This document shows, piece by piece, positions 49,735-61,954 of a stretch of 64,000 bases of DNA. Below the pieces are notes generated by a model. The model was given only the letters and a program-made list of their open reading frames with translations, made no database searches and was not told the origin of the DNA. A program made the position numbers and the translations under genes. Within the stretch, counting starts at the first letter, position 1. Every line of letters begins with the position of its first letter. The stretch is from Tubulanus polymorphus (taxonomy: Eukaryota; Nemertea; Palaeonemertea; Tubulaniformes; Tubulanidae), in NCBI RefSeq assembly GCF_964204645.1, contig NC_134033.1, forward strand, positions 4,994,231 to 5,058,230, given 5' to 3'.

Positions 49735-52324
49735 GTCTAATAACGCATTTTGCTGATTGATTAACCGTGAAAGCTTCGATGTTAGCAAATCACGATAATT
49801 CAATATATGTCAATAATATAATGGAAATTATAGCGTTATCAAACGTAACATTTATTCAAATAGACAAAGCCAGGTTGCGACCAACTCGAGAGAGAAATAC
49901 GTAACGCAATGTATTTTGATATTCTTATTCGATTCTTAATGAAGGATTCATTTTGTTGTCAATCTTTTTAATCTAGTGGCTTTTAATCTATACTCTTTAA
50001 AACGATACTTTAATTCTTCAATAAACTCCATAACATGTTTGAATCGAGTCTGTCGCGTGGGACGAAGCTATATCGGATTTATACGCCTGTGAATTCGTGA
50101 AAATCCAAAGCCAGAATGCGTAATGTCTATTAATCTACGTCTGGGATCGTTTTTGGATATCGTTCGAACACATACCTCAGTTCGGTCTTAATACGACCAG
50201 TGAAACAGTGCAGGGTAAATAAACCATCGTTTTTTTATATCCATTCTACAATACAGCATTGTTTAGATTAATTAAAGGCTTATCAGTTGTAACATACACA
50301 GAACACGTAGATGCGGTCTCACCTGACGCGGCACTGGCATGAGTACAGGCCCGATGCACAAGTCACTGCGGAGGGGTCATCAGACAATGTTGATCGTAGA
50401 TTAATTGCCTACGTTTTAAGATTTTCTGCAGAAGTAAATGAACAGGACCAAACAAAAAAAAAAACAAATTACTGATTTTGTACTTAAATATTCAAAAAGA
50501 GTAAATGATACTTCTATATAATTGAAAGATATTGTCTTGCTATATTCAAATTAAAGGAGACTGTAGTTCACTATACACATAGAGAACCATTTGACAATGT
50601 TATTTACCATTTTCCGAGATATGGGTTCATGAAATAAATCTTGCGGGGCAGTATGATATACAGCTTCCGTGGTACATTGAACTTACCTATGTCTCAACAT
50701 GCGTCGCACGTGTATTATGTAAAAAGTCACACAATTCTTTCTCCCGGCTACAGTGCGTAATTGGAGTCTGATCGTTGTAAAGATGAGCACGACTGATTGT
50801 TGTAAAGCAGATGGTGGACTCGTGAAAATAATATATTTAGTTCGTTTACGCAGCGACTGTTTAATCGCTGCATTCATTCTCAATTCTCGCATTAAGTTTC
50901 AAATGTATTGATTTAAAAAACCGTTTCAATAAATGGTTATTAAGATTTGACGATTTCTGTGATATTTTGGCCATGCATCATTTTCCCTCGTTGCGTGTCT
51001 CAAGTTACCCCGGTTACTTTGCCACAATTCTACAAATTTTCAAAGTCTAATTTCACCATACTGCTTCTGGACGATATTTAAATGTAAATGGTGTTGTTTC
51101 TCATAGACGTATTAAATTGTTATTTTACTATCCTGGTTTAGTTTATGCAAATTATCTAATATGGTGTATGGCGTATAGGTCAACAAATGTCTTAACCTAC
51201 CCCGGTCTTTCCGACTTCTGTCATTTCTATTTATGATTCAAGAAATAGATTTATGCTCAATCGTTTTCGTTGTACTGCAAGACTTAGCACAAGGGGATTG
51301 TTTAGCATATTGAAAATACCTACTTCATTTAATTCATTTCATTTCATCTTAAGACATCGACAAAATGGAGTTCCGGTATAAGCACTATTATTCGAAAATG
51401 GAATTTTAATGTTAACACTGATCAATACCCGGTTCATTTCTTGCGCCTCTGCCATTCTGTCCCCCTTCATGGTCGTTGTGTGGTACGTAGGGGTTGAGGT
51501 CCGGAGGGAAAAAACCTGTCCCAGGCATATCAGCAAGAAGACTTGTAGAATAAGCACGGATTAACAGTTTATTTTACATCAGAGTTTACATGCAGTAAAT
51601 TTATATGAAATGCCGGAACTATCGGAAATGTGACTGGCAACTAGCAGGTAGTAATAATTATAGTTGAAGAAAGGGAACCCACATTTATCAAATAGTGATT
51701 CGCGATTAAGATTGACATAGGAGGAGAAAATATCCTTTCATCACGATACAGAATTATAGCTCATTTGCTGTTAATTATCATGCATTACAACTTCGTGTTG
51801 TTTTGTAGTAAATAGTCAAGCCATTCGTATCTAGTTTATCAATCCCACAATAACCGTTATTCTGTTTGCAAAAAAACGTCATGGCGCATTCGGTTGGCTT
51901 GAGGAGTAATAGATAAGGCGGATCCGTGCGTGCTTAAGTTGTAAGATTGGCTGTAGAACTAAGTTGGTCTTAGACTGGACTTAAGTATAAGCCATGACTG
52001 TGCAACCGGCCCCTGATATACCACCATGCCCCCTATACCACCAAAATCGCCCTGCACCGATGTGGGCGGTATATCGGGATTAACTATTAGATATCTATGT
52101 CTATTTGAATATATTCTCTATATCAATAGGAATATAAATTTGATTATAACACTAAAAACCGGGAAAGACTACGTCTATTATGATAAAGCTATATTTAACG
52201 ACAATGACTAAACGACTACACTGTATCAATTTGTTTCGAAGCTCTGTATCGGAACGACATTACTGACGTCACGTCGCAGTCGACCTGAACCCACCTACTG
52301 TATCTGATTCTCGATTATCTTCGC
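49735..52324. other. Intergenic region, no gene
   Basis: No supported coding region. Around 51900-52015 the sequence has CTTAAG / CTTAAGT words and a terminus ending CAACCGGCCCCTG that looks like an end of a dispersed element; borders could not be set. Confidence 0.35.
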
Positions 52325-54962
52325 TTATTCGCTCGCTGTTTTGGAGGCTTTGGAGGTTTGACCCAATTTGAATTCCGCTCGACACATATCGAACACTCGT
52401 TTGTTGACGATAAAAGCCAAGAAAACCAGACAACCTTGAGACGAGTTCAACAAATTGAAGAAATACCAGAGATAATCGTTATTTACGAACGACGCTACGA
52501 ACCCGACCACCCACGTGACCACAGTCACTAAAGCCATCCGGTAGAAAATGAATGTGGTCGTTCTCATCTGTTTGGCGTTAGATGAAGAAGTGGCCATCGC
52601 GGAAAATGACCGGTGAATGCAGTAAACTGTAGCTACGAATAGAATTATACTGACCAGATCGATAATACCGATCGGTAGAACGAACGCCATCAATAGGGAG
52701 AAACTGGAACTAAACCAACAAGTAACGGGGCTACCGTAAACCGCACCGGAGTACTGAGTGGTATCGGTGTTGTGTAGGACGATACAGGGTCCGACAATGA
52801 GGAATGGAGAAAACCAAACTGATAGTAGATAGTACAGTAACGTCTTAGGAGAATCGACCAGTTTACGAACAGCAGAAAATGTTGTGAACATGTGAACAGA
52901 AACAGCGGCCATAGACGCGAAAACAACCATCCAAATATAGTGTTTAACAGCGGCCATCGACACGCATAGTAATCGATTATCAACGCCGACCAGGCTGGAA
53001 ATATGAAGAGTTTGAGCCACTGCGAGAGTTATACAGAGATTGACGATGAGTTTACCGGGAAGAGTTCGCAGATCGGGAATATTCAAATAGGTTACCACCG
53101 TTATCACGAGACTGACGACGGATAGACAGCTACAGGTGAAGGTTATCAGAAAATCTCGATCGGAAAATAACGAACTGACCGTTATTTTGAATTTTGAATT
53201 GTTTTGTTGTCTGCAAACCATGGCTCCTGTACTAGAATACACTCGCACGCAGTCGATGATTTTAGTGGAACATTTACTCGATTTTACTATTTTCGTTTTT
53301 CCGTCGTCGCTGGTGATTTGAAAAATTCTGTAATATTTGAAAGACTGGTTGGACTGGGCTAGAAACGAGTTACTTCCGGTTTGGGCCATATTATTTTCTA
53401 CGTCTGCCTCTGTATCGATGACGTCACAGCGAGTATTCTTAGTCAAACTCGTAGTCGACAACTCGTAACCGGAAATGGTCACCAGACTGCCATCATTACC
53501 GAATTGACACGTGATCATCGCCTCATATTTGCTCAAGATTGATTCCATAGTGACGTCACCGAGAAACTCTTCGTGATTGGTAAGCGTGAAGTCGCGTCTG
53601 TACAATGACGATTCATTGCTTAAAGATGATAAACTTCCTATTTCTGTAATCTTTGATTTATGGACATCGCCGCAGACTTTCACTTTGAAATACATCAATT
53701 CATACCCGAAGTTTTTCATAACAAATCGCTGAGTTTCGTTAAACGTAATAAAGAAAGAGAAATACACGCGTACGGATATTCTAGGCCATTCGTTCTCAAC
53801 AAGCCGACAGACGGCGTTGTCTTCGACGGTACCCAGGAGCCGGTATCCACGTATACAGTCGTATCCGCGACATCTACGCGTCTCCTGGTCAAATATTTCG
53901 TTTGTTTCCGAGCAGAGAAAGTCTTTCGGCGCCCACGAGATGACGGGCATTCCCGCAGTTCGAAATTCTACGCCGTTCGCGAGACTGAAATCGAGTAAGA
54001 TATTCAAACCGAATGTTTTTTGGCCGGTTAGATCATAATTACAAACTAAGGTCGATTCGTTTAAAACACTGTCACTCAGTTCACATTTCATACAGTAATA
54101 ATTACGGTATGTTTTCACCCGTCCACCGACTACAGCTGATATCGGGTTAAACACCCGTCTGCATTTAGACCTTAAGTCTTGATCTGCTGACTCGTTGCAG
54201 TGTGACGTCACGGGTAGGTTACTGCGCATGCACGGTTGTAAAACCATGCGAACTTTCCTGTGATGCGCGTAAGATAAACGACAATCTTCGGGCAGCCGAA
54301 CCTTCGCGGTATCGTCGCTTAAAGACGCGTTGTGCACGCTCGTGATGACGTCATCGATTCGTGTTGTGTTAGTGCACTGCAGGACGAGACTAGCCGGTTC
54401 GTATCGAGTGTCGTTGAACCCGTGACACATCGCGCAATACATATTCTTAAAGGGAAGCCAGTCGTCGCTGTAGACGGGAATCGTCGTAGCTAGATTACTG
54501 GACGGCGATTCGCAATAGCGACGCACGTCTGAATTCAAGTCGAAATCACTCGGGCATCGACCGATCGCTATAAAACCTTTTGACTGATACGTCTCGATTC
54601 CGATTCCGTATATACAGTCGGTCCATTGAATTTGTTGTATCGTTTTTTTCGTCTCAATTCGTCCGCGTCGCTTCTTATGACGCACTTTCCAATCAGGTCA
54701 CAACAGTTGTTGAACAGTCCACAAGTACATAAATTAGCCAAACAACCCGTGACTGGACAAACTCGAACTAAATCACCATCTTCATCTATTTGCTCTGATG
54801 CCACCTTGTAATCTCCGATCAGTTGGCTGTTTTTGTTGTCGCCTCTTTCGGGAATTTTTCGACCAGGAATCCCACGTGCGTTACCCGTTATCCCAGTTCC
54901 GGGAATCTGTCTACTCGGCATTCCAGATTCTGGAAATCGTTGGGCCGCGATGAAATAATCTG
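52325..54962 (-). CDS. Secretin/methuselah-like 7TM receptor (class B type)
   Basis: A minus-strand frame of 786 codons (54685-52325) holds a cysteine-rich ectodomain with many N-glycosylation sites (TDCIYGIGIETYQSKGF, NMYCAMCHGFNDTRY). A 7tm_2-type membrane part follows: helix 1 SLVITVVTYLNIPDLRTLPG, then KLIVNLCITLAVAQTLH, helix 3 IWMVVFASMAAVSVHM, helix 6 near RMALVTVVTWVVGF and helix 7 to ..VNKRVFDMC. Upstream, in another frame (to about 54962), lies VCPVTGCLANLCTCGLFNNC with a following CCDLIGKC, resembling the CC pair of somatomedin-B-like modules, preceded by acceptor-like ATTATTTCAG. The two frames would fuse if the seven-T run at 54643-54649 differed by one base. Either the gene starts at 54685, or the run holds an indel and the signal peptide sits in a missing 5' exon. 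Ligand unknown. Confidence 0.75.
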
Positions 54963-55234
54963 AAATAATCATGCGGCTTTTAGTTTTGTTTTTTTGATAA
55001 AACACTTAATACGCAGACCCCCGTTTTCTCCCTGCCCCTCGCCACTTGAGCCGCGACCACACGAGCGTTTTTCTTTCGAAAAAATCTTGAACGAATTTGC
55101 CAAATCTTACTTAACCCTGGGATACCCAAACATACTTCTGACAGTAGGGCATACCCCATATTTATTTTTTTTCAGTTCATTTGGGTCTCCTATGACCAAT
55201 CAATATCAATATTGGGTATATTTTCACATCAACA

Positions 55235-55500
55235 TGCTTTTTGCGAGGGGTCACATATGACCCCCAACTGCTTCATTATTAGTTAAGAGTACCTAAATAT
55301 TTTCAGAGAAACTTCATAATATGAAAAAGTGCATCCTTTAATGCCCAGTGTTCCATATATGACCCCAATTCGTTGATTGAAAACGTACAAGCTACGTTTT
55401 GGCTATGGGTCATATATGACCCCTTGGGGAAGGGTGGTAAATTTAATTTATGGAGCGCCACCTGGTGAATTTTCTACTTACTGACAAGGCTCATATATGT
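55235..55500. repeat. Recurring CATATATGACCC palindromes
   Basis: GGGTCATATATGACCC at 55407-55422 is a perfect 16-bp palindrome. GGGGTCACATATGACCCC near 55238, CCATATATGACCCC near 55353 and CTCATATATG near 55491 are variants. Regular recurrence over 250 bp suggests decayed repeats of one unit. Confidence 0.5.
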
Positions 55501-56041
55501 TATTGGGATTTTTAGGTAGCACACGTGATTTATAAACAGTTGTCAAAGTTAAAGGTTATCGCAGAGGATGGGAATTTGATTAGCTGGAATTGAGTATTCA
55601 ATTCAATTTTGCGCAATTGCAAGGGTGTTATGTTTTTCCACTTAACTGAGGATGATATTACATCTCACATAATTGAACAACGACAAATTACGACAATTCA
55701 AAGTTATCACATGAGGTGTGGCCTATTGCACTTTGATATACAACTATGTGTTAGATAATTCATGAAATAATAATGCACTAAATTGAAAGGTTCAATTAAA
55801 ACCAAGACCTTTCGGAACGCCCTGATCTCCGAGAGAAAATGCACAGATTCCCAGGTCATTCTTGTCTCCAATTAGTATTTAGAAACGCCTTTGATACAAA
55901 ATCCTTTACTTTTCAATTTTTTCCTATATTCCTTCAGTAGAATAAACACACTCAAACGCGCTGAACGAATAATAAGAACCCACTATCTACACGATACATT
56001 TTTTTTTAAATCGGGAATTTATCTAATCAAATATTAAAACA

Positions 56042-56128
56042 ACGCGACCTCGAACTCACCCTAGAGATCATCGCCAGGCGTTCAAACTCCTGGATGATGA
56101 TCCCAAAGGTGAGATCGAAATGTCGCGT
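56042..56128. ncRNA. Long imperfect hairpin (candidate small-RNA precursor or tiny MITE)
   Basis: ACGCGAC at 56042 pairs with GTCGCGT ending at 56128. TCGA, CTCACC, GATCATC and CCAGG on the left arm (to 56078) pair in order with TCGA, GGTGAG, GATGATC and CCTGG on the right (from 56089). The loop is 10 bases and there are only small bulges. The 87-nt size and the bulged stem fit a microRNA-like precursor, but a small palindromic repeat element is equally possible. Confidence 0.35.
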
Positions 56129-58569
56129 ACTTTTGATTATTTGGCTGAATAAATTTACGATTTTAACTCTTTCGAACATGTAACATAGTGTATACATGCT
56201 AAAGGCCTGAGTATATCGTTTCTTTTGATTTTTTGATTAAGTAAACACTTTCAATCTGTACATCGTGGGATTTCATCTCGTGATTCCTCCCACTTGTTTT
56301 AGAAAAACCCTTAACCCATTGGTCAAAAGACCAAAGAGCATATAGTTAGAAACAATCAGACATTTGAATAGCATTTCTACCCGTTCAAACATGTCGATAC
56401 AATATCGTAATTTCTAAGTGAAAAACGTTTTTTTTAAGAATAATTAAAATCTGACTAAACAGATCCGCTCGAAAATTTAGAACCGAATCAGTCTTTTGGT
56501 TCGTCTAAAATGGTCAGTAATCTAAAATACTCAACAAATTCAGGAAAGATCTGGATCAGTTTCGTATGGTGGCTGATTCGAGCTATTCTAAAAAAAAATT
56601 CGACCGATGAAACGATTAAACAATTTTCATATTCGTTTTTTTTTATTTAACGCGTGGGAATTCAAAAAGTTTGGTTTGTCTCGCGCGATTGAACGAAAAA
56701 TATTGAATTCTCGCGCGGGAAAACCGCCAGTGTGAAAATTTTTTGACGCCTTATAAAACGTTACCATTATGAAACCTAAACAATGTTAACCATTCAGCGT
56801 CATTTTACAAACGACAGCCGTAAATCGATGTGCAAAACGTCACAGGTCTATGTGTACACAAACAAGCTATCTGGCAAAATATTATTGACATTGATGTAGA
56901 ATGGCTTCCTGTGATTATATAATGACCTATATTTGAACGTCGAAATGTTATATTGCATTGAATATCATAAGAAGACGTATTGTAATAGTGAAGGATGTAT
57001 GATTATATCAGAAGCGGCAGGCATAAATAGAAATGATAAGTAAATCGGATTATTCGGTTAAATGGCGGATGTATACACGATTTGGAAGTCTGATATAAAA
57101 GTCAGACCCTGACGTGGGCATGCCGGTGGAATGACGAAGCTATCTACGATGTGTGTAGGGCCGGTGTGAATTTCATCAGCGGCTACAAGCGGTCAATATG
57201 AAAATGTGTAAACATATAATTTCAATATTCAAACGTTTTAGAAAATATGTTTGATATTAGGAGTATGCAGGTTTCGTGAGATTAGCAATTTATAATAGCA
57301 TAGCTGTCATATACGGCTCCGCGTTCTCTGATGGCTTGTGAATTAGGTGACAATTGAATTCAATTCTTTATTGATCCTTATTACATTGAAATTCCGGGAT
57401 AAAATTCCCAAATTCAATAAATACAAATTTTAAAATAAATTAATACAACATACATGACACACGGGTAATTCATACAGAACAACATAAGCATGTTATTTTA
57501 AATGACAATGTCTACCTCAACCCACCCAGACTCAACTCTAGGATATCGAGTGACAGCCAAACCCGTGGCCCGGGCCGGCTGGCTAGGCCACACGATATGT
57601 TCGAAGTCATGATGAAGCAGACATCAGAAGAGCTCGTTCTTCAACCATGGAGGCTATGAAGTTGCAGACCAGCTTAGAGGTATAAGTAAATGAAGTCGGT
57701 CGCAAGTTCGCGATCAATTATTGAGAATTTTCATTAAAAAAAATTTAAACTACTACTAGAGTCGAAAACCTGTATCATCTACCCAATCGCCAAATCTCAT
57801 CATTTCCCAAATTTCTTAAAACTTCGATTTCAAATTTGCAATTCCACATTAGCTTAGCCCAGAAATTCTACATTTTTTTCGCAGGCGTCAAATAATTTTC
57901 TTAAATTAATTTTCTTGTTTATCGTTGCTCTAGCCGTACAGAAAATGTATTATTATGGCCCGAATCAGCCACCGTAGCTTTTGGTTGGTCTAAATACGTC
58001 AGTTTTGAAAAAGAATGGGCCGATTTAGAACGAGCCATTCGCAAGTTGTGCACCCTCGGTCCGTTCTAAATTCGAACGGACTAAATTTACACAGACTACA
58101 TTTTTACGGACTAAATTAAGTAACACAGTGTGAACATGGCTGATATATGCGAATCTCTAAATCGTAAACTTTCCCCGCAAGAAACTAACGAAATAGTTTT
58201 TGACCTACCGGTGCAGACGATCAAAAGAAGAAGAAATCGATCCACGAAGGATTGGCGCGACATCTCAAACACAACTCGATTGGCAACTCGTGAATGAGAT
58301 CGAGTAGAACGACTTTTGCCATCTTATACGGTTAGATATCGTAACCTGTAATTATCTTTACCAGATATCACAGGCTGTTCGCGAGGCATAATAATAATAT
58401 CATTGATCATAATGATAATGATTATATGTGTCTTATACAGCGCTAAAGCTGCTCAGAGCGTTTTAGATTTTACGGTATTAATACCCCAACCATTTTGATA
58501 CCCTAACATGTATCAGTCATCTCTCCCAGGAGAGACGTAACAGCCTAGCTAGCCGCTTAGGAGTCATCT

Positions 58570-58800
58570 ATCAGACCCTGTACCTGTTTTCTCCTGGGTG
58601 GAGAGAGGCAATGAGGATAAGTGTCTTGCCCGAGGACACTACGGTAATGTACGGGGTTCGAACCCACGACCTGGCTTCCCTGAACAGCCGAACGCTAAAA
58701 CCGCTCCGCACAGAGGCGTGGATACAGAAGTCCATCATATCGAGTGCCCATACTTTAACTTTCGAACACCATCGAGCTAGGGCTCTGGATCCGCCCCTGA
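58570..58800 (-). mobile_element. SINE-like element with tRNA-type B box
   Basis: On the minus strand the segment contains GTCGTGGGTTCGAACCCC, a pol III B-box, followed by TGTCCTCGGGCAAGACACTT, a sequence typical of tRNA-derived SINE bodies in aquatic animals. The 5' side, near 58800, begins CAGGGGCGGATCCAG, so the element may be nested in or fused with a GGATC-type transposon end. Borders are approximate. Confidence 0.5.
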
Positions 58801-58838
58801 TTGTAACTATAGGAGTTATGCTCCGTTGCCGGAGATCT

Positions 58839-59495
58839 CTATTTCGCAGCGCGACAAGCTGAAGCACAAACACCGCCACACATAACTAGAAACTGTCTCA
58901 GAATTTCGCGTCCGAAATAAATATACAGATAAAAATTCATGGAGTAATTCAGTGACTTTATTAGCGCGCTTAACTGATATGGGATATCTAGAGTCTGATT
59001 TACACCGGGTATTAGATAAATCAGGACCAGTATGACGCATAGTGGGATTGAAGTCACGATGAAGAACACTCAGACCGAAGCCACCATTATCGTGGCTTGA
59101 TTGGCGCTCGAGTTCGATTTACTGTTCTCGACTTTTTTCTTCATCTGATTTATACTATAGAAAAAACAAGCCGTGAAGAAAATAAGGCTTAAAGTCGGGT
59201 TGAAACCTTGTATCGTGACGATGAATAGATAGGTGACCGTCATTAGAGTGGGATCGCTGAGGTAACAACCGTGTATATCGTCGTAACTGTTAACGGTCAA
59301 TAGAAACAGACTTATACCGGCGCAGATGACGAACGTTAAAAACGCCGTTAATGAAGTCTTAGTCGGTGTCCAAAAACTGGGACCCGAAAACGGAAATCGG
59401 ATGATACAAAGACGCTCGACCCCGATCATAATCAGGAGACTGGGTGCGTAGCAACAGGTGGTGTTGTTGAAGAACTGTTGACCCGCGCAGAGCAA
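58839..59495 (-). pseudogene. Class A GPCR fragment with in-frame TGA
   Basis: The minus-strand frame starts in helix 3 (MIGVERLCIIRFPF) and continues through helices 4-5 to QATIMVASV. It then meets TGA at 59072-59070 and continues in the same frame with VFFIVTSIPLCVILVLIYLI (helix 6) and YSMNFYLYIYFG (helix 7). Helices 1 and 2 are absent; only about 640 bp separate it from the next receptor gene and no exon for them is seen. The missing N-terminus plus the internal stop indicate a pseudogene. VERLC replaces DRY. It is a distant relative of the neighbouring receptors. Confidence 0.75.
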
Positions 59496-60138
59496 CCAAG
59501 AGTTCAGGGGTATACAAATATAGCTTTGACCCTAGACCTAGTCTAGTGTTCAGTCATTGATTTTTATATACTCTACTTACGGGTTAAATTTAAAACAGTG
59601 TCTTAACCGTGTTCAAATTAAGCAAATCTTGCATTAAACCTCGTCGAAATATAGAAATGGCGCCAGGTATAGGTCTCTTTTTCCCTTTTGAAAAATGTTG
59701 TGTGAAAAAAAACAAGGAAAAATTCTGTTTTTGTATGGAAAATGAATATGTAGAATCCTTTCACTTTTGTGTGAAGAAATGTAAAAGTTTCAGAATCTTG
59801 CATCTCATCCCAGGTTTAGATAGAGTGCTATATGTAGTTAAACATTCTGTAGAATTCAAAAAGCCTCGGTGGTCTAGCGGGAAGACGCCGCGCTAGCAAA
59901 TAGCCGGTCCGGTTTCGAATCTTGCTCTATTTTCTCTTCTCCTTTCTCAACACTTTCCTACTTCGTGACTCATGGTTTGGCCTAGGTCTATAAAAAATTC
60001 TATGAAAATAAGTTTTTCTCGTGTTGACAAAAAATATCAGTGCTGTCTGTATCGGTTTTTTGCGAAAGTTCAATGTACCTTGAACTTGGCGCCCGGTTCG
60101 TGCGTCCCCTGTGGAAGGTGCTTGCCCGCGTATGTTTT
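59496..60138. other. Spacer between two receptor loci
   Basis: It contains the tRNA-like sequence at 59863-59930. Overlapping frames on both strands lack motifs. Confidence 0.4.
59863..59930 (+). ncRNA. tRNA-like sequence (tRNA pseudogene or SINE head)
   Basis: GCCTCGG could be an acceptor arm start; GTCTAGCGGGAAGAC forms a 4-bp D-arm; GGTTTCGAATC at 59911-59921 is a B box. The anticodon stem pairs only over three bases, position 33 is not T, and the 3' side does not pair with GCCTCGG. This is therefore not a functional tRNA but a degenerate or SINE-derived copy. Confidence 0.5.
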
Positions 60139-61245
60139 TCAAGCGCGGCCGGGTTTACATTTCTGCGTCGTCAACTCAACGACAGCAAGTCTGAATTTAC
60201 TGTTAGACAAACAATAGACTAGAAAGTTCATACACGAATCGACCACGGTCAGACCGATGGCGATTTTCCGCTGAACCATCCGCGACTCGTACACGTTTAG
60301 ATCAGCTATAGGAGTGTCCGGTATGGCGAAACCCGCGCGCTGCATCCGTCCGATAAACAGCAGCGATTCACAACCGACGAATACTGCGACGAGAGCGAAC
60401 GACATTCTCAATGCGCGCAACTCCAACGTGTTGGAAGTTTGATTCTTTATCGCCGCCGAACGACTTTTCCCGATACCTGAAAATTTGTTCACGATCAAAG
60501 CGACGATCAAAACGACGTTGACGGCGAACAGCGCGATCATCGGAGCGATGATGTTGATTAGGGTGCCCTGCCAGCCTTCCAGACGAGCTTTCCAGTGACC
60601 GAAAATGCGATGGAAAAAAGGGAAAAACCTGCCTTGCCCGAGAGTAGGGGAATAGTGAATACATCGCTGCGGCACGAGTGCGCGGTCCAAAATAAACGAC
60701 GGAATGAAACACAAAAAACTGAACACGGTCAACAAGAATATAACACAATTGACGACTTTCCGCGTCCAGAACACTCGTGATTTCAACGGGAAAAGCGTAA
60801 TTACGAGTCGTTCCAAACTGATCAGAATAACACACCAGTTTCTGATCAGCTGGAAGATGTAAAACGGTCCTAAAGCGACCTGCGTGAATTCCCAGCCGAA
60901 AAACCAGTCGTCTATACGCAAAACGGTGTCGCCTAGATGTACGTAGAGGTGAATCGCGCGTAGAGGATACATGACGAACACGCTCGACGAGTAACATATG
61001 TCGAAAATCGCGAGAACTTTCAGTAGATAGTAGATATCCTTGTTCATCTTTTTCAAGACTAGAATCGTCGTGACGTTCAAAACGACGCCCGATATCGTGG
61101 CCGGTCCATAGAAAAAGATGTACAGATAAACGCTGATTTTATACTCTAAACGGATGGGCAGTTCAGCTCGGGCCTTATCGCAAACTCCGAGATAGACTCG
61201 TTTTGTGGTAATAGTCGACAGAACGGTGGTGTTTGAGTCAGCCAT
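60139..61245 (-). CDS. Class A GPCR, paralogue of the gene at 46.2 kb
   Basis: Single coding exon of 368 residues from ATG 61245 (MADSNTTVLSTITTKRVYLG). The frame continues a little upstream without ATG, and GATATTTCAG there could be the acceptor of a 5' exon. Seven membrane segments are present: helix 1 ATISGVVLNVTTILVL, helix 2 AIFDICYSSSVFVMYPLRAI, then DDWFFGWE and RNWCVILISLERLVI (ERL in place of DRY), helix 5 LINIIAPMIALFAVNVVLIV, helix 6 SFALVAVFVGCESLLF and helix 7 VVDSCMNFLVYCLSN. The shared SSSVFV/SVFVLYP, DDW(Y/F)FG, RNW and MNFLVYC text ties it to 46244-47341. The ligand is unknown; a neuropeptide-type receptor is likely from the family. Frame is intact. Confidence 0.85.
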   Translation of the reverse strand: MADSNTTVLSTITTKRVYLGVCDKARAELPIRLEYKISVYLYIFFYGPATISGVVLNVTTILVLKKMNKDIYYLLKVLAIFDICYSSSVFVMYPLRAIHLYVHLGDTVLRIDDWFFGWEFTQVALGPFYIFQLIRNWCVILISLERLVITLFPLKSRVFWTRKVVNCVIFLLTVFSFLCFIPSFILDRALVPQRCIHYSPTLGQGRFFPFFHRIFGHWKARLEGWQGTLINIIAPMIALFAVNVVLIVALIVNKFSGIGKSRSAAIKNQTSNTLELRALRMSFALVAVFVGCESLLFIGRMQRAGFAIPDTPIADLNVYESRMVQRKIAIGLTVVDSCMNFLVYCLSNSKFRLAVVELTTQKCKPGRA

Positions 61246-61870
61246 CGGTTGTCTAGCAGCTTCTCGCGCCCATTGCAACTTTACCCTCTGAAATATCACC
61301 CGCCTAAACTTGTCGACGTCAGTCAGTATACCCGCCTATTTTCAGTAGCAGGTAGAAATTTGTAAGACGACTGACTGCACGATGGTATATGTTGTCTAAC
61401 CCGGAGGTGCAAGTTGATCGCAGGCCTATTCTAAATTATACAGCCACCGCTTCTGAACTATATGGAATATGAAGCTTGTTATTTTCAAAACTATATATAT
61501 GCATATATTCTTGTTCATGTTTAGCAAGTTTCAACTCGGATATTGGCTTATATAACGTTGAGATGTTGAGACTCGATAAGGCTGTATGTATGGTAAATGT
61601 CTCTTGCAGGGGTTGCATCGTCAATGAAAAACGACATTTTCTTCATACGGTTTTTGCATTCTTGCTAAATCCTCTTGTTGCGTGTCTTTTTTCGCAAAGC
61701 CGAACACTTCAAAAAATAACCTACGTTACCAAATCTTGAGGAATAGACAAGTAGAAATGTTTGCAGTTTCAAAGCGGTAAACTACGCCAAAATCAGTACA
61801 GTTTGGACCAGGATTTGTTTTTACCCAATAAGACTGCTACCGAGTTAAATAGTGTATAGGATGAAACTAT

Positions 61871-61954
<84 letters not shown>

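Larger units (their letters stand above)
54963..58559. other. Intergenic region with hairpin and palindrome signals
   Basis: No gene is recognised. A cluster of CATATATGACCC palindromes (55235-55500) and a long hairpin (56042-56128) are listed separately. Around 57355-57560 an AT-rich segment with GAATTCAATTCTTTATTG resembles a retroelement 3' end in reverse, without proof. Confidence 0.4.

Noticed and set aside
58598-58879. Overlapping frames on both strands over the SINE-like segment
   Set aside because: The segment is explained by a tRNA-type B box and SINE core; frames are incidental.
59863-59930. Functional tRNA gene
   Set aside because: D-arm and B box are present, but the acceptor stem and anticodon stem do not pair properly.
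60368-60997. 209-codon minus-strand frame inside the 60.1-kb receptor
   Set aside because: It overlaps the receptor in another frame, is arginine-rich without motifs, and arises from the more GC-rich receptor sequence.
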